A stretch of 64,000 nt of DNA from Bacillus pumilus (GCF_009937765.1 NZ_CP047089.1:742272-806271), one strand, 5' to 3'; shown: positions 8,993 through 18,388, numbered from the stretch's first letter. The notes: a model not told the origin generated them from the sequence alone. Translations and numbers: made by a program.

Positions 8993-9808
8993 TTATCCAT
9001 TCACAGCTTCTAGCTTTCTTTCGTGATTCATTAAGTCATATGTTAAACAAATCGGCTTATTCGTTCTAGGGTCAAGTACGATTTCTGCATCAATGTGGAA
9101 TACCTGACCAAGCACCTCTTTGGTCATGACCTCATGAGGCGTCCCATCTTTGATCACTTTTCCTTGATTGAGGGCAATCATATAATGAGAAAAACGTGCC
9201 GCATGATTTAAATCATGAATGACCATCAACACAGTTCGTCCTTGCTCTCTGTTTAACCGTTCTAACAGCTGAAGAATCTCGAGTTGATGTGCGAGATCCA
9301 AATACGTCGTCGGCTCATCCAATAAAAGCAGCTCTGTTTCCTGGGCAAGTGCCATCGCAATCCATACACGCTGACGCTGTCCACCAGAAAGTGCTTCAAT
9401 TGGCCGGTCATGAAAAGCAATCATGCCCGTTTCCTCAAGTGCCCATCTGATGATTCGTTTATCTTCATTTGATAAGCGACCAAATCCATTTTGATGCGGG
9501 AAACGTCCATATGACACAAGCTCATACACTGTCAGTCCGCTTGGTGCTTCGGGCGTTTGCGGTAGGATCGCCATCTGTTTTGAAATTTCTTTTGTAGGCG
9601 TTTGATGAATAGCTTGACCATTTAAGTAAACAGCGCCTCGGTTGGACTTCATGATACGGGACATTGTTTTTAATATCGTTGATTTCCCGCACCCATTCGG
9701 TCCGATCAATGTTGTCACCTTGCCTTTTGGGATACTGATATTTAAATCCTCTACAATCAAACGGTCCTGATAACCGATACATAGCTTTTCTGTTTCGAGC
9801 GATTTCAT
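8993..9808 (-). CDS. fhuC: ferrichrome ABC transporter ATP-binding protein
   Basis: ATPase powering iron(III)-hydroxamate siderophore import. It is 271 residues with Walker A GPNGCGKST (about 37-45), Q-loop PQTPEAP, signature LSGGQRQRVWIAMAL, Walker B LLLLDEPTTYLD and H-loop VIHDLNHA, typical of the FepC/FhuC/BtuD class. The ATG has a GGGAGGAG site. It ends the fhuB-fhuG-fhuC operon and starts 19 bases after fhuG. B. subtilis also has a shared siderophore ATPase (YusV), but the neighbourhood favours FhuC. Confidence 0.93.
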   Translation of the reverse strand: MKSLETEKLCIGYQDRLIVEDLNISIPKGKVTTLIGPNGCGKSTILKTMSRIMKSNRGAVYLNGQAIHQTPTKEISKQMAILPQTPEAPSGLTVYELVSYGRFPHQNGFGRLSNEDKRIIRWALEETGMIAFHDRPIEALSGGQRQRVWIAMALAQETELLLLDEPTTYLDLAHQLEILQLLERLNREQGRTVLMVIHDLNHAARFSHYMIALNQGKVIKDGTPHEVMTKEVLGQVFHIDAEIVLDPRTNKPICLTYDLMNHERKLEAVNG

Positions 9809-9827
9809 ATGTTTTTCTCCTCCCTCA

Positions 9828-10850
9828 TTAATTCGTTTTCATCAATAAGTAAATGAAGTAAGGTGCACCTAAAGCAGAAACGACTAGACCAACTGGCACC
9901 TCTGATGGTGCAAGTATGACGCGACCAAGTGTATCTGCCAGTAATAATAACAGTGCGCCAATCAACGCGGAGGCTGGTATCATTCCTTGGTGCTTTGGTC
10001 CAACAAGCTTTCTCGCAAGGTGCGGTGCGGCTAACCCTAAGAAAGAGATACTACCTGCAACAGCGACACTTGCACCTGCTAATGCAACGGCAATTAGCAT
10101 CATGAAGCTTCTTTCTTTATGAACTGAAATCCCTAATCCATAGGACAGCTGGTCACCTAAATTCATGATATTTAAGTAGCGTGCTCTCACAAGCGCTAAC
10201 ACAAGGAAAATAAGCATCCATGGCAGAACTGATAAGACATACGTCCAGCTTGAGCCCCAAATACTTCCTGATAGCCACACGATGGCTTGGTTAAAATCAT
10301 TTGGGCTCATTTTTAATTGAATGACCACAATTGCTGCTGAAAACGCAGCGTTGACGCCAATACCCGTTAAAATTAATCGAACAGGTGTGATGCCTTTTTT
10401 CCACGCTAACACATAGATGAGAAATGCAGCAAAGGCTGCTCCTGCAAATGCGAAAAGCGGCAGGATAAAAATCGTCAATTGACCTAAGTTCGACATCGTG
10501 CCTTGAAATACAAAGATAAAAAGCACAACAGCAAAGCCTGCGCCCGCATTCACACCAAGAATTCCAGGATCAGCTAAGCCGTTTTGAGAAACACCTTGCC
10601 AAATAGCTCCTGAAACAGCGATAGAAGCACCAACAAGTAAAGCGATGATCATTCTTGGAAGTCTGAATTCGAACAGCACCAGCTCATCCATTTCGCTTCC
10701 GAATCCAAAAAATGTTTTCAATGTATCTATCGGAGAAATACGAATTTCCCCGGTATTTAAACTAATCAAAAATACCACGACGATGGCTAAAAAGATCATC
10801 AGCATCGTTCGTTTATATTTCTTTATCTTTGCCTGCTGCACCATTTCCAT
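9828..10850 (-). CDS. fhuG: ferrichrome ABC transporter permease FhuG
   Basis: One half of the heterodimeric FecCD-type membrane channel, 340 residues with about ten hydrophobic segments. Family landmarks are LPRMIIALLVGASIAVSGAI, NGLADPGILGVNAGAG and SISFLGLAAPHLARKLVG (the cytoplasmic coupling region). It directly abuts fhuB with no gap. ATGs at residues 1 and 3 are both possible starts. Iron repression through the Fur box upstream of fhuB is expected. Confidence 0.93.
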   Translation of the reverse strand: MEMVQQAKIKKYKRTMLMIFLAIVVVFLISLNTGEIRISPIDTLKTFFGFGSEMDELVLFEFRLPRMIIALLVGASIAVSGAIWQGVSQNGLADPGILGVNAGAGFAVVLFIFVFQGTMSNLGQLTIFILPLFAFAGAAFAAFLIYVLAWKKGITPVRLILTGIGVNAAFSAAIVVIQLKMSPNDFNQAIVWLSGSIWGSSWTYVLSVLPWMLIFLVLALVRARYLNIMNLGDQLSYGLGISVHKERSFMMLIAVALAGASVAVAGSISFLGLAAPHLARKLVGPKHQGMIPASALIGALLLLLADTLGRVILAPSEVPVGLVVSALGAPYFIYLLMKTN

Positions 10851-11903
10851 TTAAATTCCGCTCCTTTCACGTCTAGCTAAATATAAGAAGAAAGGAACGC
10901 CTATAATCGCAGTAATGGCACCAACTGGCGTTTCAAATGGCGCATTGACCAGTCTTGCAGCAATGTCTGCATAAATTAACAAAATGGCCCCTAAAATAGC
11001 TGAGCAAGGGATAATCCACCGGTAGTCCACTCCGACCAAGAATCGAGTGACATGGGGTATGACAAGCCCGATAAAGCCAATTGAACCTGCCACCGACACA
11101 GCAGCACCGGTTAAAAGAATCACGACCAATATGCCTAGCACTTTGACCGTTTTCGTATACTGCCCGAGTCCTTTAGCCAATTCATCACCTAAGCTCAGTA
11201 CAGTGATCGAGCGTGCAAGGATCATCGCAACCACAAGTCCTGCAATGGCGACTGGAATAACGACCTGAATGTTGCTCCAATTTAAGCCTGCCACGCCGCC
11301 TGCGTACCAAAAGCTCATGTCCTGAGCGACGTCAAACCGAATGGCAATTGCTGTAGAGATCGAGCTTAAAAGGGCTCCAACCGCCGTACCCGCCAGTGCG
11401 AGCTTCACTGGTGTCAGTCCTCCCTTAGACAGAGTACCGACACCAAACACGATCGATGCACCCAGTGCGGCTCCAGCAAATGACCAAAGAATTAATGTGA
11501 AAGAAGATTGACCTGGGAAAAAGGCAAATGCTATCGCAATTGCAAATGCAGAGCCATTTGTCACACCCATAATTTCAGGAGACGCAAGCGCATTTCTAGT
11601 CATCCCTTGCATGATGGCACCAGATACAGCTAAAAAGGCACCGACGAGTGCAGCCCCAGCTGTACGAGGCAGCCTTAATTCTCGAATGATTTGATGTGAC
11701 GTTTGTTGTGGATCAAATTGAAAAATGGCTTCCCATACCGTGTGTAGATGGATATTTGCTGCTCCTAATGATACCGATAAAAAAAGACCAAATGCTAAAG
11801 CGATACTTCCTATGATGACAACAGCTGCTGTTCCAAAGGGCTTCGTAACAATATCCATTTCATCGTCCTTGGCTGGCAGCTGTTTATTCGATTGTGAGCC
11901 CAA
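10851..11903 (-). CDS. fhuB: ferrichrome ABC transporter permease FhuB
   Basis: Partner permease to FhuG, 350 residues. It has LPRTAGAALVGAFLAVSGAI, TRNALASPEIMGVTNGSA and GSIGFIGLVIPHVTRFLVG, the same three signatures as FhuG, and ~10 membrane segments. Translation probably starts at TTG (11903) behind GGAAGAG; no ATG is close. The N-terminus is shorter than I recall for B. subtilis FhuB (~384), so an upstream non-ATG start cannot be excluded. It is the first gene of the fhuBGC operon, divergent from fhuD. Confidence 0.92.
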   Translation of the reverse strand: MGSQSNKQLPAKDDEMDIVTKPFGTAAVVIIGSIALAFGLFLSVSLGAANIHLHTVWEAIFQFDPQQTSHQIIRELRLPRTAGAALVGAFLAVSGAIMQGMTRNALASPEIMGVTNGSAFAIAIAFAFFPGQSSFTLILWSFAGAALGASIVFGVGTLSKGGLTPVKLALAGTAVGALLSSISTAIAIRFDVAQDMSFWYAGGVAGLNWSNIQVVIPVAIAGLVVAMILARSITVLSLGDELAKGLGQYTKTVKVLGILVVILLTGAAVSVAGSIGFIGLVIPHVTRFLVGVDYRWIIPCSAILGAILLIYADIAARLVNAPFETPVGAITAIIGVPFFLYLARRERSGI

Positions 11904-11944
11904 AACCAGTCTCTTCCTTTCCGTTCATATCTATTCGTTATCAA

Positions 11945-11959
11945 TGATAATGATTATCA
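11945..11959. promoter_or_regulatory. Fur box in front of fhuBGC
   Basis: TGATAATGATTATCA matches the 7-1-7 Fur consensus TGATAATNATTATCA at every position, 41 bases upstream of the fhuB start. It should confer iron repression. Confidence 0.92.
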
Positions 11960-12120
11960 ATCTCGAAGTCTAGTATATCATTTTCTTTCCTTTTTGAAAT
12001 CATTGTTCTGAACATTTTCTTTATTTTCATCAAAAAACCGGGAGAAATTCACCATTTTTCTTTTGGTCCTAAAATAGCCGATGCATTTTTCATTCCATCA
12101 TGTTACGATATAATTGAAAT

Positions 12121-12135
12121 TGAGAATCATTATCA
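12121..12135. promoter_or_regulatory. Fur box in front of fhuD
   Basis: TGAGAATCATTATCA matches the 7-1-7 Fur consensus at all but one of its defined positions. It lies 27 bases before the fhuD start, so both arms of the divergent fhu locus carry their own box. Confidence 0.88.
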
Positions 12136-12162
12136 TATGAACGTGAATAGGAGAGAAACTTT

Positions 12163-13101
12163 GTGAAAAACCGATCTGGATTTCTTTTGATATCCTTAGC
12201 CATTCTCATGCTTTTTACAGTTGCTTGCAGCAGCACTTCAAATAAAAAATCTGGCGCCAACCAGGATGACACCATCACCTATCAGGATGTAAAAGGTGAA
12301 GTCAAACTCCCTAAAGATCCAAAACGAATTGTGCTTCTCGCTGAAAGCTACTACGGTGACCTCGTGACACTTGGCAAGACGCCAATTGCTGCAACTGCAC
12401 CTATCTTTAAAAACCCTTTCTATAAAGGCAAAACGGATGGTGTCAAAAACCTTGGAACAACCCCTTCTGTCGAAAAGGTCGCCGCTTTGAAGCCAGATAT
12501 GATTATCGCTTGGGGTGAAGATGAAAAATTTGATCAATACAAAAAAATTGCGACAACCGTTGCCATTAAATACAATCAATATTCCTTTAAAGATCAACTG
12601 AAAGAATTCGGTAAAATGACAGGTACACCGAAAAAAGCAACAGAATGGATCACAAAATGGGATACAAAAATAAGTGAGGTAAAGCCTAAAGTCACAAAAG
12701 CAATCGGCAACAAAACTGTTTCTATCGTGTCACCTTTTGATAAAGGGATCTATATCTTTGGAAACACCTTTGCACGCGGAGGCGAAATTATTTATGACGA
12801 GCTGAAATTACGTGCGCCAAAGGCAGTGAAAAAAGATGCCATCGACAGCGGCGTCGGCTATGCAAACATTTCTCTTGAAAAGCTGCCAGAATACGCAGGC
12901 GACTTTATTTTCACTAGTCCATGGAGCGGTTCAAAAAGTAAAGGGGACCAGGTGTATGAAAGCAGCATTTGGGCATCACTTCCTGCTGTACAAAATAAAC
13001 ACGTATTTGAAATCGATCCTGTCGGGTACTTCTTTAATGACCCAGTTTCATTAGAAGGACAGCTTGAGTTTATTGTCGATCGTTTAACATCTGCATCATA
13101 A
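12163..13101 (+). CDS. fhuD: ferrichrome-binding lipoprotein
   Basis: Membrane-anchored substrate-binding protein that passes ferric hydroxamates to FhuBG. It is 312 residues with a lipoprotein signal: basic MKNR, a hydrophobic core and lipobox VAC with the lipidated Cys22. The class III binding fold has TYQDVKGEVKLPKDPKRIVLL at the start of the mature domain and KPDMIIAWGEDEK near the first lobe end. The start is a GTG at 12163 with a GGAGAG site. It is divergent from fhuBGC across a 259-base regulatory gap. Confidence 0.92.
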   Translation: MKNRSGFLLISLAILMLFTVACSSTSNKKSGANQDDTITYQDVKGEVKLPKDPKRIVLLAESYYGDLVTLGKTPIAATAPIFKNPFYKGKTDGVKNLGTTPSVEKVAALKPDMIIAWGEDEKFDQYKKIATTVAIKYNQYSFKDQLKEFGKMTGTPKKATEWITKWDTKISEVKPKVTKAIGNKTVSIVSPFDKGIYIFGNTFARGGEIIYDELKLRAPKAVKKDAIDSGVGYANISLEKLPEYAGDFIFTSPWSGSKSKGDQVYESSIWASLPAVQNKHVFEIDPVGYFFNDPVSLEGQLEFIVDRLTSAS

Positions 13102-13136
13102 AAAAACGTTTCTCCAAATGTGGAGAAACGTTTCCC
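13101..13136. terminator. bidirectional terminator between fhuD and yvsH
   Basis: A 13-base-pair stem AAACGTTTCTCCA/TGGAGAAACGTTT with an AATG loop separates two convergent genes. An A run lies on the left and a T-rich tract on the right. Confidence 0.85.
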
Positions 13137-14543
13137 TTATTCCGTTCCTTTCGCAAATCCTTTTGACATGAATGGATAAAGCAAAATACCTACTAAGAAC
13201 AGGCCGATGCCAAGTCCAAATGTTTTCAAATCAGCTGTTCCTGAAATAATAACCCAAGCGGAATATCCCATTGCAATCAGCGCAATGATTCCGTCTCTTG
13301 TTCGCTTCCCTTTTTGAAGGTCATACGTGTCACCTTGCATAATGACTTTAAAGCTATAGATCGAAGACACAATATACGGAATGAGATACGCAAGTGTCGC
13401 TGATGTCGTTAAAAAGGTAAAAGCTTCATTAATCGTACGAGACATTACTGAGAAAATAAACAGCTGTGACATGATATTTGTAACCGTTAAAGCAAAAACA
13501 GGACTGCCTTTTTTGTTTGTTTTTGCAAATACTGCTGGGAAATCGCCAGCCTTTGCTGCTTGATACGGTACTTCTGAACCAAGTAAGATCCAGCCGAGCA
13601 TCGAACCAAATAAACAAATAATCGCAAGCAGTGCCATCACAATTCCGCCAGCCGGCCCAATAATAAGCTGTAGTACGTCAACGAATGGTTTATCTGAGCC
13701 TTGCAACTGATCGTGCGGCAGGACGCCCATTGTAATCAAAGTAATAATCATGTAGATAGAGAGTGCAATTAAAAGACCTGTAATCGTTGCACGTTTCACA
13801 TCACGCTGCGAGGACGCTCTTCCTGATAAAATGACAGCAGATTCGATGCCAATAAATGCCCATAGTGTGGAAATGGCCGCATGATGAACTTGGCCTCCAA
13901 GTCCGAGCATTCCTTCACCTTCTGCTGCAACTGGGAAGTAATAATGTTCAAATAATGCCGTTTGGAATGCAAATAATCCCGCAACAATAAAAAGGACGAA
14001 CCCAAGTACCTTTGAAAAGGTCGTAATAAAGTTTAATTTACTTGCAGCGCTTAAGCTTGTAATTAAGATCGTATGTGTTCCCCAAAGAAGAATGGTACAT
14101 ACAATAAACGTTGTCAGCTGACCAAGTGTGATCGCTTCTTTTCCAAAGGTGAAAATCTCCGTCTTCACGGTGAGAATAGGGAAAAATGTCGTTAAATAAC
14201 CGGCAAGACTCGTAATAATTGCGACATTACTAATCCAACTTGCTACCCAATATCCCCAAACCATTGTAAAACCGGCCGCTTTCCCTTTTTTCGGATCGTT
14301 AAAAAGTGCTCTTGCATAACTTTGTGGTCCAGCCGTTAGCTGCGGCTTATGAATGGACAAATGCCCAAAAACAAGTGCAATCATCAGCACACCGCCACCT
14401 GTGACAAGCCATGCCATCGTCACACCTAAAGGACTAGCATGCTGGGCAAGCGTACTTGGCAGCATAAAGATGCCTGAACCTACCATATTTCCGACGACAA
14501 ATGCCGTCAATAACCAAAAACCCCATTTTTTTGTCTGTTCCAT
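13137..14543 (-). CDS. yvsH: APC-family lysine (basic amino acid) permease, YvsH-like
   Basis: Twelve-helix amino acid permease of the arginine/ornithine antiporter type, 468 residues. The start at ATG 14543 is chosen because ACGGAGG lies just upstream; an in-frame ATG 31 codons earlier lacks a site and would fall in the leader. It has GNMVGSGIFMLPSTLA in helix 1, the substrate-binding GSGIF motif of the family. A lysine riboswitch with its own terminator precedes it, so it is most likely a lysine importer. B. subtilis yvsH has the same arrangement. Confidence 0.92.
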   Translation of the reverse strand: MEQTKKWGFWLLTAFVVGNMVGSGIFMLPSTLAQHASPLGVTMAWLVTGGGVLMIALVFGHLSIHKPQLTAGPQSYARALFNDPKKGKAAGFTMVWGYWVASWISNVAIITSLAGYLTTFFPILTVKTEIFTFGKEAITLGQLTTFIVCTILLWGTHTILITSLSAASKLNFITTFSKVLGFVLFIVAGLFAFQTALFEHYYFPVAAEGEGMLGLGGQVHHAAISTLWAFIGIESAVILSGRASSQRDVKRATITGLLIALSIYMIITLITMGVLPHDQLQGSDKPFVDVLQLIIGPAGGIVMALLAIICLFGSMLGWILLGSEVPYQAAKAGDFPAVFAKTNKKGSPVFALTVTNIMSQLFIFSVMSRTINEAFTFLTTSATLAYLIPYIVSSIYSFKVIMQGDTYDLQKGKRTRDGIIALIAMGYSAWVIISGTADLKTFGLGIGLFLVGILLYPFMSKGFAKGTE

Positions 14544-14681
14544 TTCCGTACCTCCGTTATATTCACTTCGGACCAGACCCGGCAGTATCTTCATTGATAT
14601 ATTTGTGAAGCAATGACTTGTATTCTTTATGTTCATGGGTCACTTTCTTAACAGCATACCCTTATCTTCGGTACTCAGAAC

Positions 14682-14716
14682 ATAAAAAAAAGCCTGAACA
14701 ACAGTCCATGCTTTTC
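14682..14716 (-). terminator. riboswitch-controlled terminator
   Basis: Minus-strand hairpin AAAAGC-UGGAC / GUUCA-GCUUUU with a UGUU loop, followed by seven T residues. It sits between the lysine aptamer and the permease start, in the position of the attenuator in L-box leaders. Confidence 0.8.
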
Positions 14717-14727
14717 AAAACATACAC

Positions 14728-14912
14728 CTTGATCTCCGGATAGCCCTCCACGCTTCAAAGACGTGGCAGTCCTGCATTTATTCAATGCAGACCCAGCATA
14801 AAGAAAGTTGGAGCTCTCTATACACTTCGGCGCTGATGCCTTTTTTCTCATGATCTTCGATTCCATCTCTCCCATGAGTGACTCATCATCCGCGCAACCT
14901 CTACCTCACTGA
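14728..14912 (-). ncRNA. lysine riboswitch (L box)
   Basis: Read on the minus strand this leader has the conserved L-box blocks in order: GAGGTAGAGG, GGGAGAGATGG, AAAAAAGGCATC..GCCGAAG, TTATGCTGGGTCTGCATTG, GGACTGCCACG and CGTGGAGGGCTATCCGG. Helix P1 is closed near 14912/14730. A terminator hairpin follows at 14682-14716. Lysine binding should promote termination before the permease gene. Recognition is from memory of the family consensus and many blocks agree. Confidence 0.93.
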
Positions 14913-14995
14913 GACATAGCGTGAGGATTTCTATTCATTTTTACTACACGAAGGTTATCAAACATTCTCATTTCTGTCAAAGGGTAAAACATAGA

Positions 14996-15023
14996 AAAAG
15001 GGCAGAGATGCTTTTCTCTGCCC
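14996..15023 (-). terminator. terminator of the 47-residue gene
   Basis: GGGCAGAGA/TCTCTGCCC stem with a short loop, followed on the minus strand by TTTTTC. It starts ten bases beyond the small gene's stop codon. Confidence 0.85.
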
Positions 15024-15032
15024 TATACCTGC

Positions 15033-15176
15033 TTATTGATCGTTGTTTTTCTTCTTTTGTACAGCTTCCTGAAGCGGATCGCCTGCTAGCTCTTTGCTTG
15101 CTTCTTCTAACAGCTGATCTACTTGCTTGTGGTCTTTCTCGCTTTTCGCCTTTTTATCCTTTTGGAAAAATGACAT
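15033..15176 (-). CDS. small hydrophilic protein, 47 residues
   Basis: I do not recognise a family. The ATG at 15176 follows a strong GGGAGGAA site and the gene is closed by a good terminator, so it is very likely real. The product is lysine- and glutamate-rich, with no hydrophobic segment and a predicted helical middle (VDQLLEEASKELAGDP). It begins MSFFQKDKK. It stands between the lysine riboswitch and a MarR gene. No function is proposed. Confidence 0.75.
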   Translation of the reverse strand: MSFFQKDKKAKSEKDHKQVDQLLEEASKELAGDPLQEAVQKKKNNDQ

Positions 15177-15258
15177 CGCTGTTTCCTCCCTTTTCATAAA
15201 ATGCGGTTGCCCGATTAATTTGTGCTACAGTGCGCCGCATTATACAAAGTGGAAAGGC

Positions 15259-15687
15259 TTAATCATCATGAAAGGTCTGTCTCATTTTTTGCAGATACAT
15301 CAAAAAGGTCTTTAAGTCTTCCTTTGTGAAGTCTGACATCATATGCTGAATCACCTTCCCAAAAAGGCGTGTATGTTTCTCATAAATCGCCTTCCCTTTT
15401 TCGGTGGCTTCTAATCGGATGAGTGAGGGGTCATCTTTGTCCCGTTCTCTCTGAATATAGCCCTGCTCACACAATTTGTTGAGTGCAATGGAGGCTGCAC
15501 CTGGGTTTAAAGAGAGTCTTTGTTTCAGCTCTTCGGCATCTGATACTTTGCCTTGTATCAAAATAGAAAGAGCATATATCTGCGGAGGCGTGATGTCTTT
15601 TTCTAACTCAAGTAACTTGCGGTTTAATTTACGGCTGACTTCATAATGTACAAGAACAATTTCTTTTAAAATGTCTGCATTACCCAT
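15259..15687 (-). CDS. MarR-family transcriptional regulator
   Basis: 142-residue winged-helix regulator. The dimerisation helix is at the N-terminus. The DNA-binding core is at ~residues 40-95, with SDAEELKQRLSLNPGAASIALNKL as the recognition helix region and a RDKDDPSLIRLEATEKG wing. It is divergent from yvsG with a 172-base gap. Ligand and targets are unknown; autoregulation and control of a neighbour are the usual possibilities. Confidence 0.88.
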   Translation of the reverse strand: MGNADILKEIVLVHYEVSRKLNRKLLELEKDITPPQIYALSILIQGKVSDAEELKQRLSLNPGAASIALNKLCEQGYIQRERDKDDPSLIRLEATEKGKAIYEKHTRLFGKVIQHMMSDFTKEDLKTFLMYLQKMRQTFHDD

Positions 15688-15859
15688 CCGAATCGCATCC
15701 TTATCGTTAGTATCAACATGACTTCCCCCCTATTATAGAATGTTTTTCCAATCAGCCAACCCTTTTGTCCTTTTTTTCTTTAGAAATAAGCCTTGCTGAA
15801 TAAATTCACCCTTGATATAGTGAATACTTGAACAAAAAAACAGAACAGGAGTACGCATC

Positions 15860-16351
15860 ATGACAGGAAAAACACACATTATGGGCGGAATCGCCGCCTC
15901 AACGGCCGTCGCCTACTACTACGGATTCGACCCAGTGATCATGGCTGCAGCTGGATCAGCAGGTGCTTTGATTCCTGATCTTTGCCATACAAAAAGTAAA
16001 ATCGGTAGAAAATTTCCGCTGCTCTCGGCCCTGATCAGCAGCGTGTTCGGTCATCGCACATTTACACACAGTTTATTATTTCTACTGATCATTTATTTTC
16101 TCGCGACAACATACATTCCAAATGACAGCCTAAGTATCGGTTTACTAGTTGGAATGGCGAGCCACCTTATCCTTGATGCTGGGACAGTGAACGGCATTAA
16201 ATTCTTATTTCCAGCTTCCATTAAAGTGCGTCTCCCCTTCTATGTCAAAACAGGCAGCACAGGAGAACAAGTCGTACTAGCTGCTCTCACTGTCGTCACC
16301 TGTTATTACATCGCCGTCATTTGCGGCATATCGATCCCCATTCAGTTCTAA
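15860..16351 (+). CDS. yvsG: membrane-bound metal-dependent hydrolase family protein, YvsG-like
   Basis: 163-residue inner-membrane protein of the YdjM/DUF457 family (LexA-regulated YdjM relatives). Conserved residues cluster in MTGKTHIMGGIAAS, AGALIPDLCHTKSKIG and GHRTFTHSLLFLL, whose His and Asp are thought to bind metal. About four transmembrane segments follow. The ATG is behind ACAGGAG. Biochemical function is not established. Synteny with yvsH supports the symbol. Confidence 0.87.
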   Translation: MTGKTHIMGGIAASTAVAYYYGFDPVIMAAAGSAGALIPDLCHTKSKIGRKFPLLSALISSVFGHRTFTHSLLFLLIIYFLATTYIPNDSLSIGLLVGMASHLILDAGTVNGIKFLFPASIKVRLPFYVKTGSTGEQVVLAALTVVTCYYIAVICGISIPIQF

Positions 16352-16475
16352 CAGAATAAAAAAGAGTTTTGCGAAAAAGATAAGTTATGAATTGATCATT
16401 CCTCATTTTTTTAGTAGGTTTAAGATAAGTGTTTTTGCCTTGCAGCTGAATACAGAATGGTGAGGAGATACATAA

Positions 16476-18326
16476 ATGAAAGCGTTTTTCAAAAATCACT
16501 GGTTTTTAGTGTATTCCATCCTTTTCATGTGGATGAAAACATACATCATTTATCAACTAGGTTTTCACATACGAACGGCCAATCTGTTTCATGAATGGCT
16601 GCTTTTGATCAATCCACTTAGCTTTCTACTTCCTTTGTTTGGGATAGCTCTCTTTTTAAATGAAACCAAACAAAAGGTTTTTTTATTGACTGCAAATTTT
16701 ATTCTCACGGCGATATTGATATCGAATACGATCTTTTATGGCTTTTATATTGATTTCATTACCATTCCCGTGCTATTCCAAGCGAAGAACATGGGAGATA
16801 TGGGTAGCAGTATGACGGAATTATTCCACCCGCTTTTTGTGTTGATGCTCGTTGATTTTGTCGTACTTGCTTGGCTGCTCAAACGCAAACCATTAGCCCC
16901 AAAAGCGTCATACAAGACGATCAAAACATATTATGCGATCTGCTGTAGTTTCCTATTGTTTCATATCAGCTCAGCTATGATGGATCACCCTCGATTTCTG
17001 ACAAGCTCTTATGATCGTGAAGTCATTGTTAGAAACCTCGGGCTGTTCCAATTCCATCTGTACGACGGTGCTGCCCAAACAGCACGCATTGGACAAAAGG
17101 CCTTTGCAGATGAAGATACGCTTTCTACTGTAGCAAACTATACAAAGGCTGATTACAGTGCACCAAACGAAGAGTACTTTGGGCTTGCTAAAGGCAAGAA
17201 CGTTGTGTTCATTTCACTTGAATCGACGCAGCAATTTGTCATGAACCAAAAGGTAAATGGACAATATATCACTCCCTTTTTAAATCAATTGGCTAAAAAG
17301 AGTTTTTATTTTGATGAATTTTATCAGCAGACAGAGCAGGGAAAGACGTCCGATTCAGAGTTTATTGTTGCTAATTCCCTCTATCCTTCTAGCAGTGGCG
17401 CTGTCTTTTTCACAGCGAGTGATAATAAATATGACACGTTATACAAGCAGTTGAAAAAGGAAAACTATCAATCCGTCCAATTTCATGCGAATAACAAAAC
17501 GTTTTGGAATCGTGATGTGATGTATGAATCACTAGGAATTGATCGTTTCTATGATGTCGATTCTTATCATGTCAATGAACGGAATTCCACTGGCTGGGGC
17601 TTAAAGGATATCGACTTCTTTGATCAATCCATTGATTATTTAAAAAAGTTGAAGCAGCCTTATTACAGTACGTTCATCACTTTGACCAATCATTTTCCAT
17701 TTGAAATTGACCCGCAGGATCAGTTTATTGATGAATATGATTCGTCCAGTACCATTTTAAACCGCTATGTGACGACCGTCCGCTATCAAGATGAAGCAAT
17801 TAAGATGTTCTTTGATCGTATGAAAGAAGAAGGATTGTATGACAATACGATGTTTGTTCTCATGGGTGACCATTATGGCATCTCTGAGGCACATCATGAG
17901 GCAATGGCACAGCTGCTCAATCAAGAGGAAATCACACCGTTTGATGCGGTCAAACTGCAGCGTGTTCCATTTTTGATTTACATTCCTGGTGTCACGGATC
18001 AAGCACCACAGACCATTTCTGAAACAGCAGGTCAAATGGATGTCAAGCCGACACTTCTTCACTTACTAGGGATTGAAACAAAGAATTCCATTCAATTCGG
18101 TAACGATTTATTTTCAGATGAACGGACGCCTTTCGCTGTATTGAGAAACGGGAACTTTATTACAGATGAGTATCTCTATACAAAAAACACCTGCTATGAT
18201 CAAAAAACAAAAGAACCCGTGAAGCAGGATGAAGTATGTCAGCCCTATATAGAAAAAGCCAATAAAGAGCTCTCTTTATCAGACAAGGTAATCAATGGGA
18301 ATTTACTGCGTTTTTATCAGCAATAA
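16476..18326 (+). CDS. yvgJ: lipoteichoic acid synthase-type sulfatase-fold protein (YvgJ, LTA primase-like)
   Basis: 616-residue membrane enzyme. Five N-terminal transmembrane helices (to ~170) precede an extracellular alkaline-phosphatase/sulfatase-fold domain. Metal and catalytic residues visible are Glu in VVFISLESTQQF, the nucleophile Thr in GKTSDSEFIVANS and Asp-His in LMGDHYGI. LtaS homologues polymerise or prime glycerophosphate chains outside the membrane; YvgJ of B. subtilis is described as the primase. The ATG has GGTGAGGAG upstream. Confidence 0.9.
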   Translation: MKAFFKNHWFLVYSILFMWMKTYIIYQLGFHIRTANLFHEWLLLINPLSFLLPLFGIALFLNETKQKVFLLTANFILTAILISNTIFYGFYIDFITIPVLFQAKNMGDMGSSMTELFHPLFVLMLVDFVVLAWLLKRKPLAPKASYKTIKTYYAICCSFLLFHISSAMMDHPRFLTSSYDREVIVRNLGLFQFHLYDGAAQTARIGQKAFADEDTLSTVANYTKADYSAPNEEYFGLAKGKNVVFISLESTQQFVMNQKVNGQYITPFLNQLAKKSFYFDEFYQQTEQGKTSDSEFIVANSLYPSSSGAVFFTASDNKYDTLYKQLKKENYQSVQFHANNKTFWNRDVMYESLGIDRFYDVDSYHVNERNSTGWGLKDIDFFDQSIDYLKKLKQPYYSTFITLTNHFPFEIDPQDQFIDEYDSSSTILNRYVTTVRYQDEAIKMFFDRMKEEGLYDNTMFVLMGDHYGISEAHHEAMAQLLNQEEITPFDAVKLQRVPFLIYIPGVTDQAPQTISETAGQMDVKPTLLHLLGIETKNSIQFGNDLFSDERTPFAVLRNGNFITDEYLYTKNTCYDQKTKEPVKQDEVCQPYIEKANKELSLSDKVINGNLLRFYQQ

Positions 18327-18362
18327 ACAGGATCAAACGATCTCTTTAGTCATCACACTGAA

Positions 18363-18388
18363 AGTCGCCATCAGGCGGCTTTTTCTTT
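18363..18388 (+). terminator. terminator after yvgJ
   Basis: AGTCGCC/GGCGGCT hairpin with an ATCA loop and a following TTTTCTTTT tract. Confidence 0.75.

Noticed and set aside
14544-14912. T-box or S-box leader upstream of the permease
   Set aside because: No AGGGTGG-ACCGCG T-box core and no SAM-I blocks; the conserved blocks are those of the lysine riboswitch.
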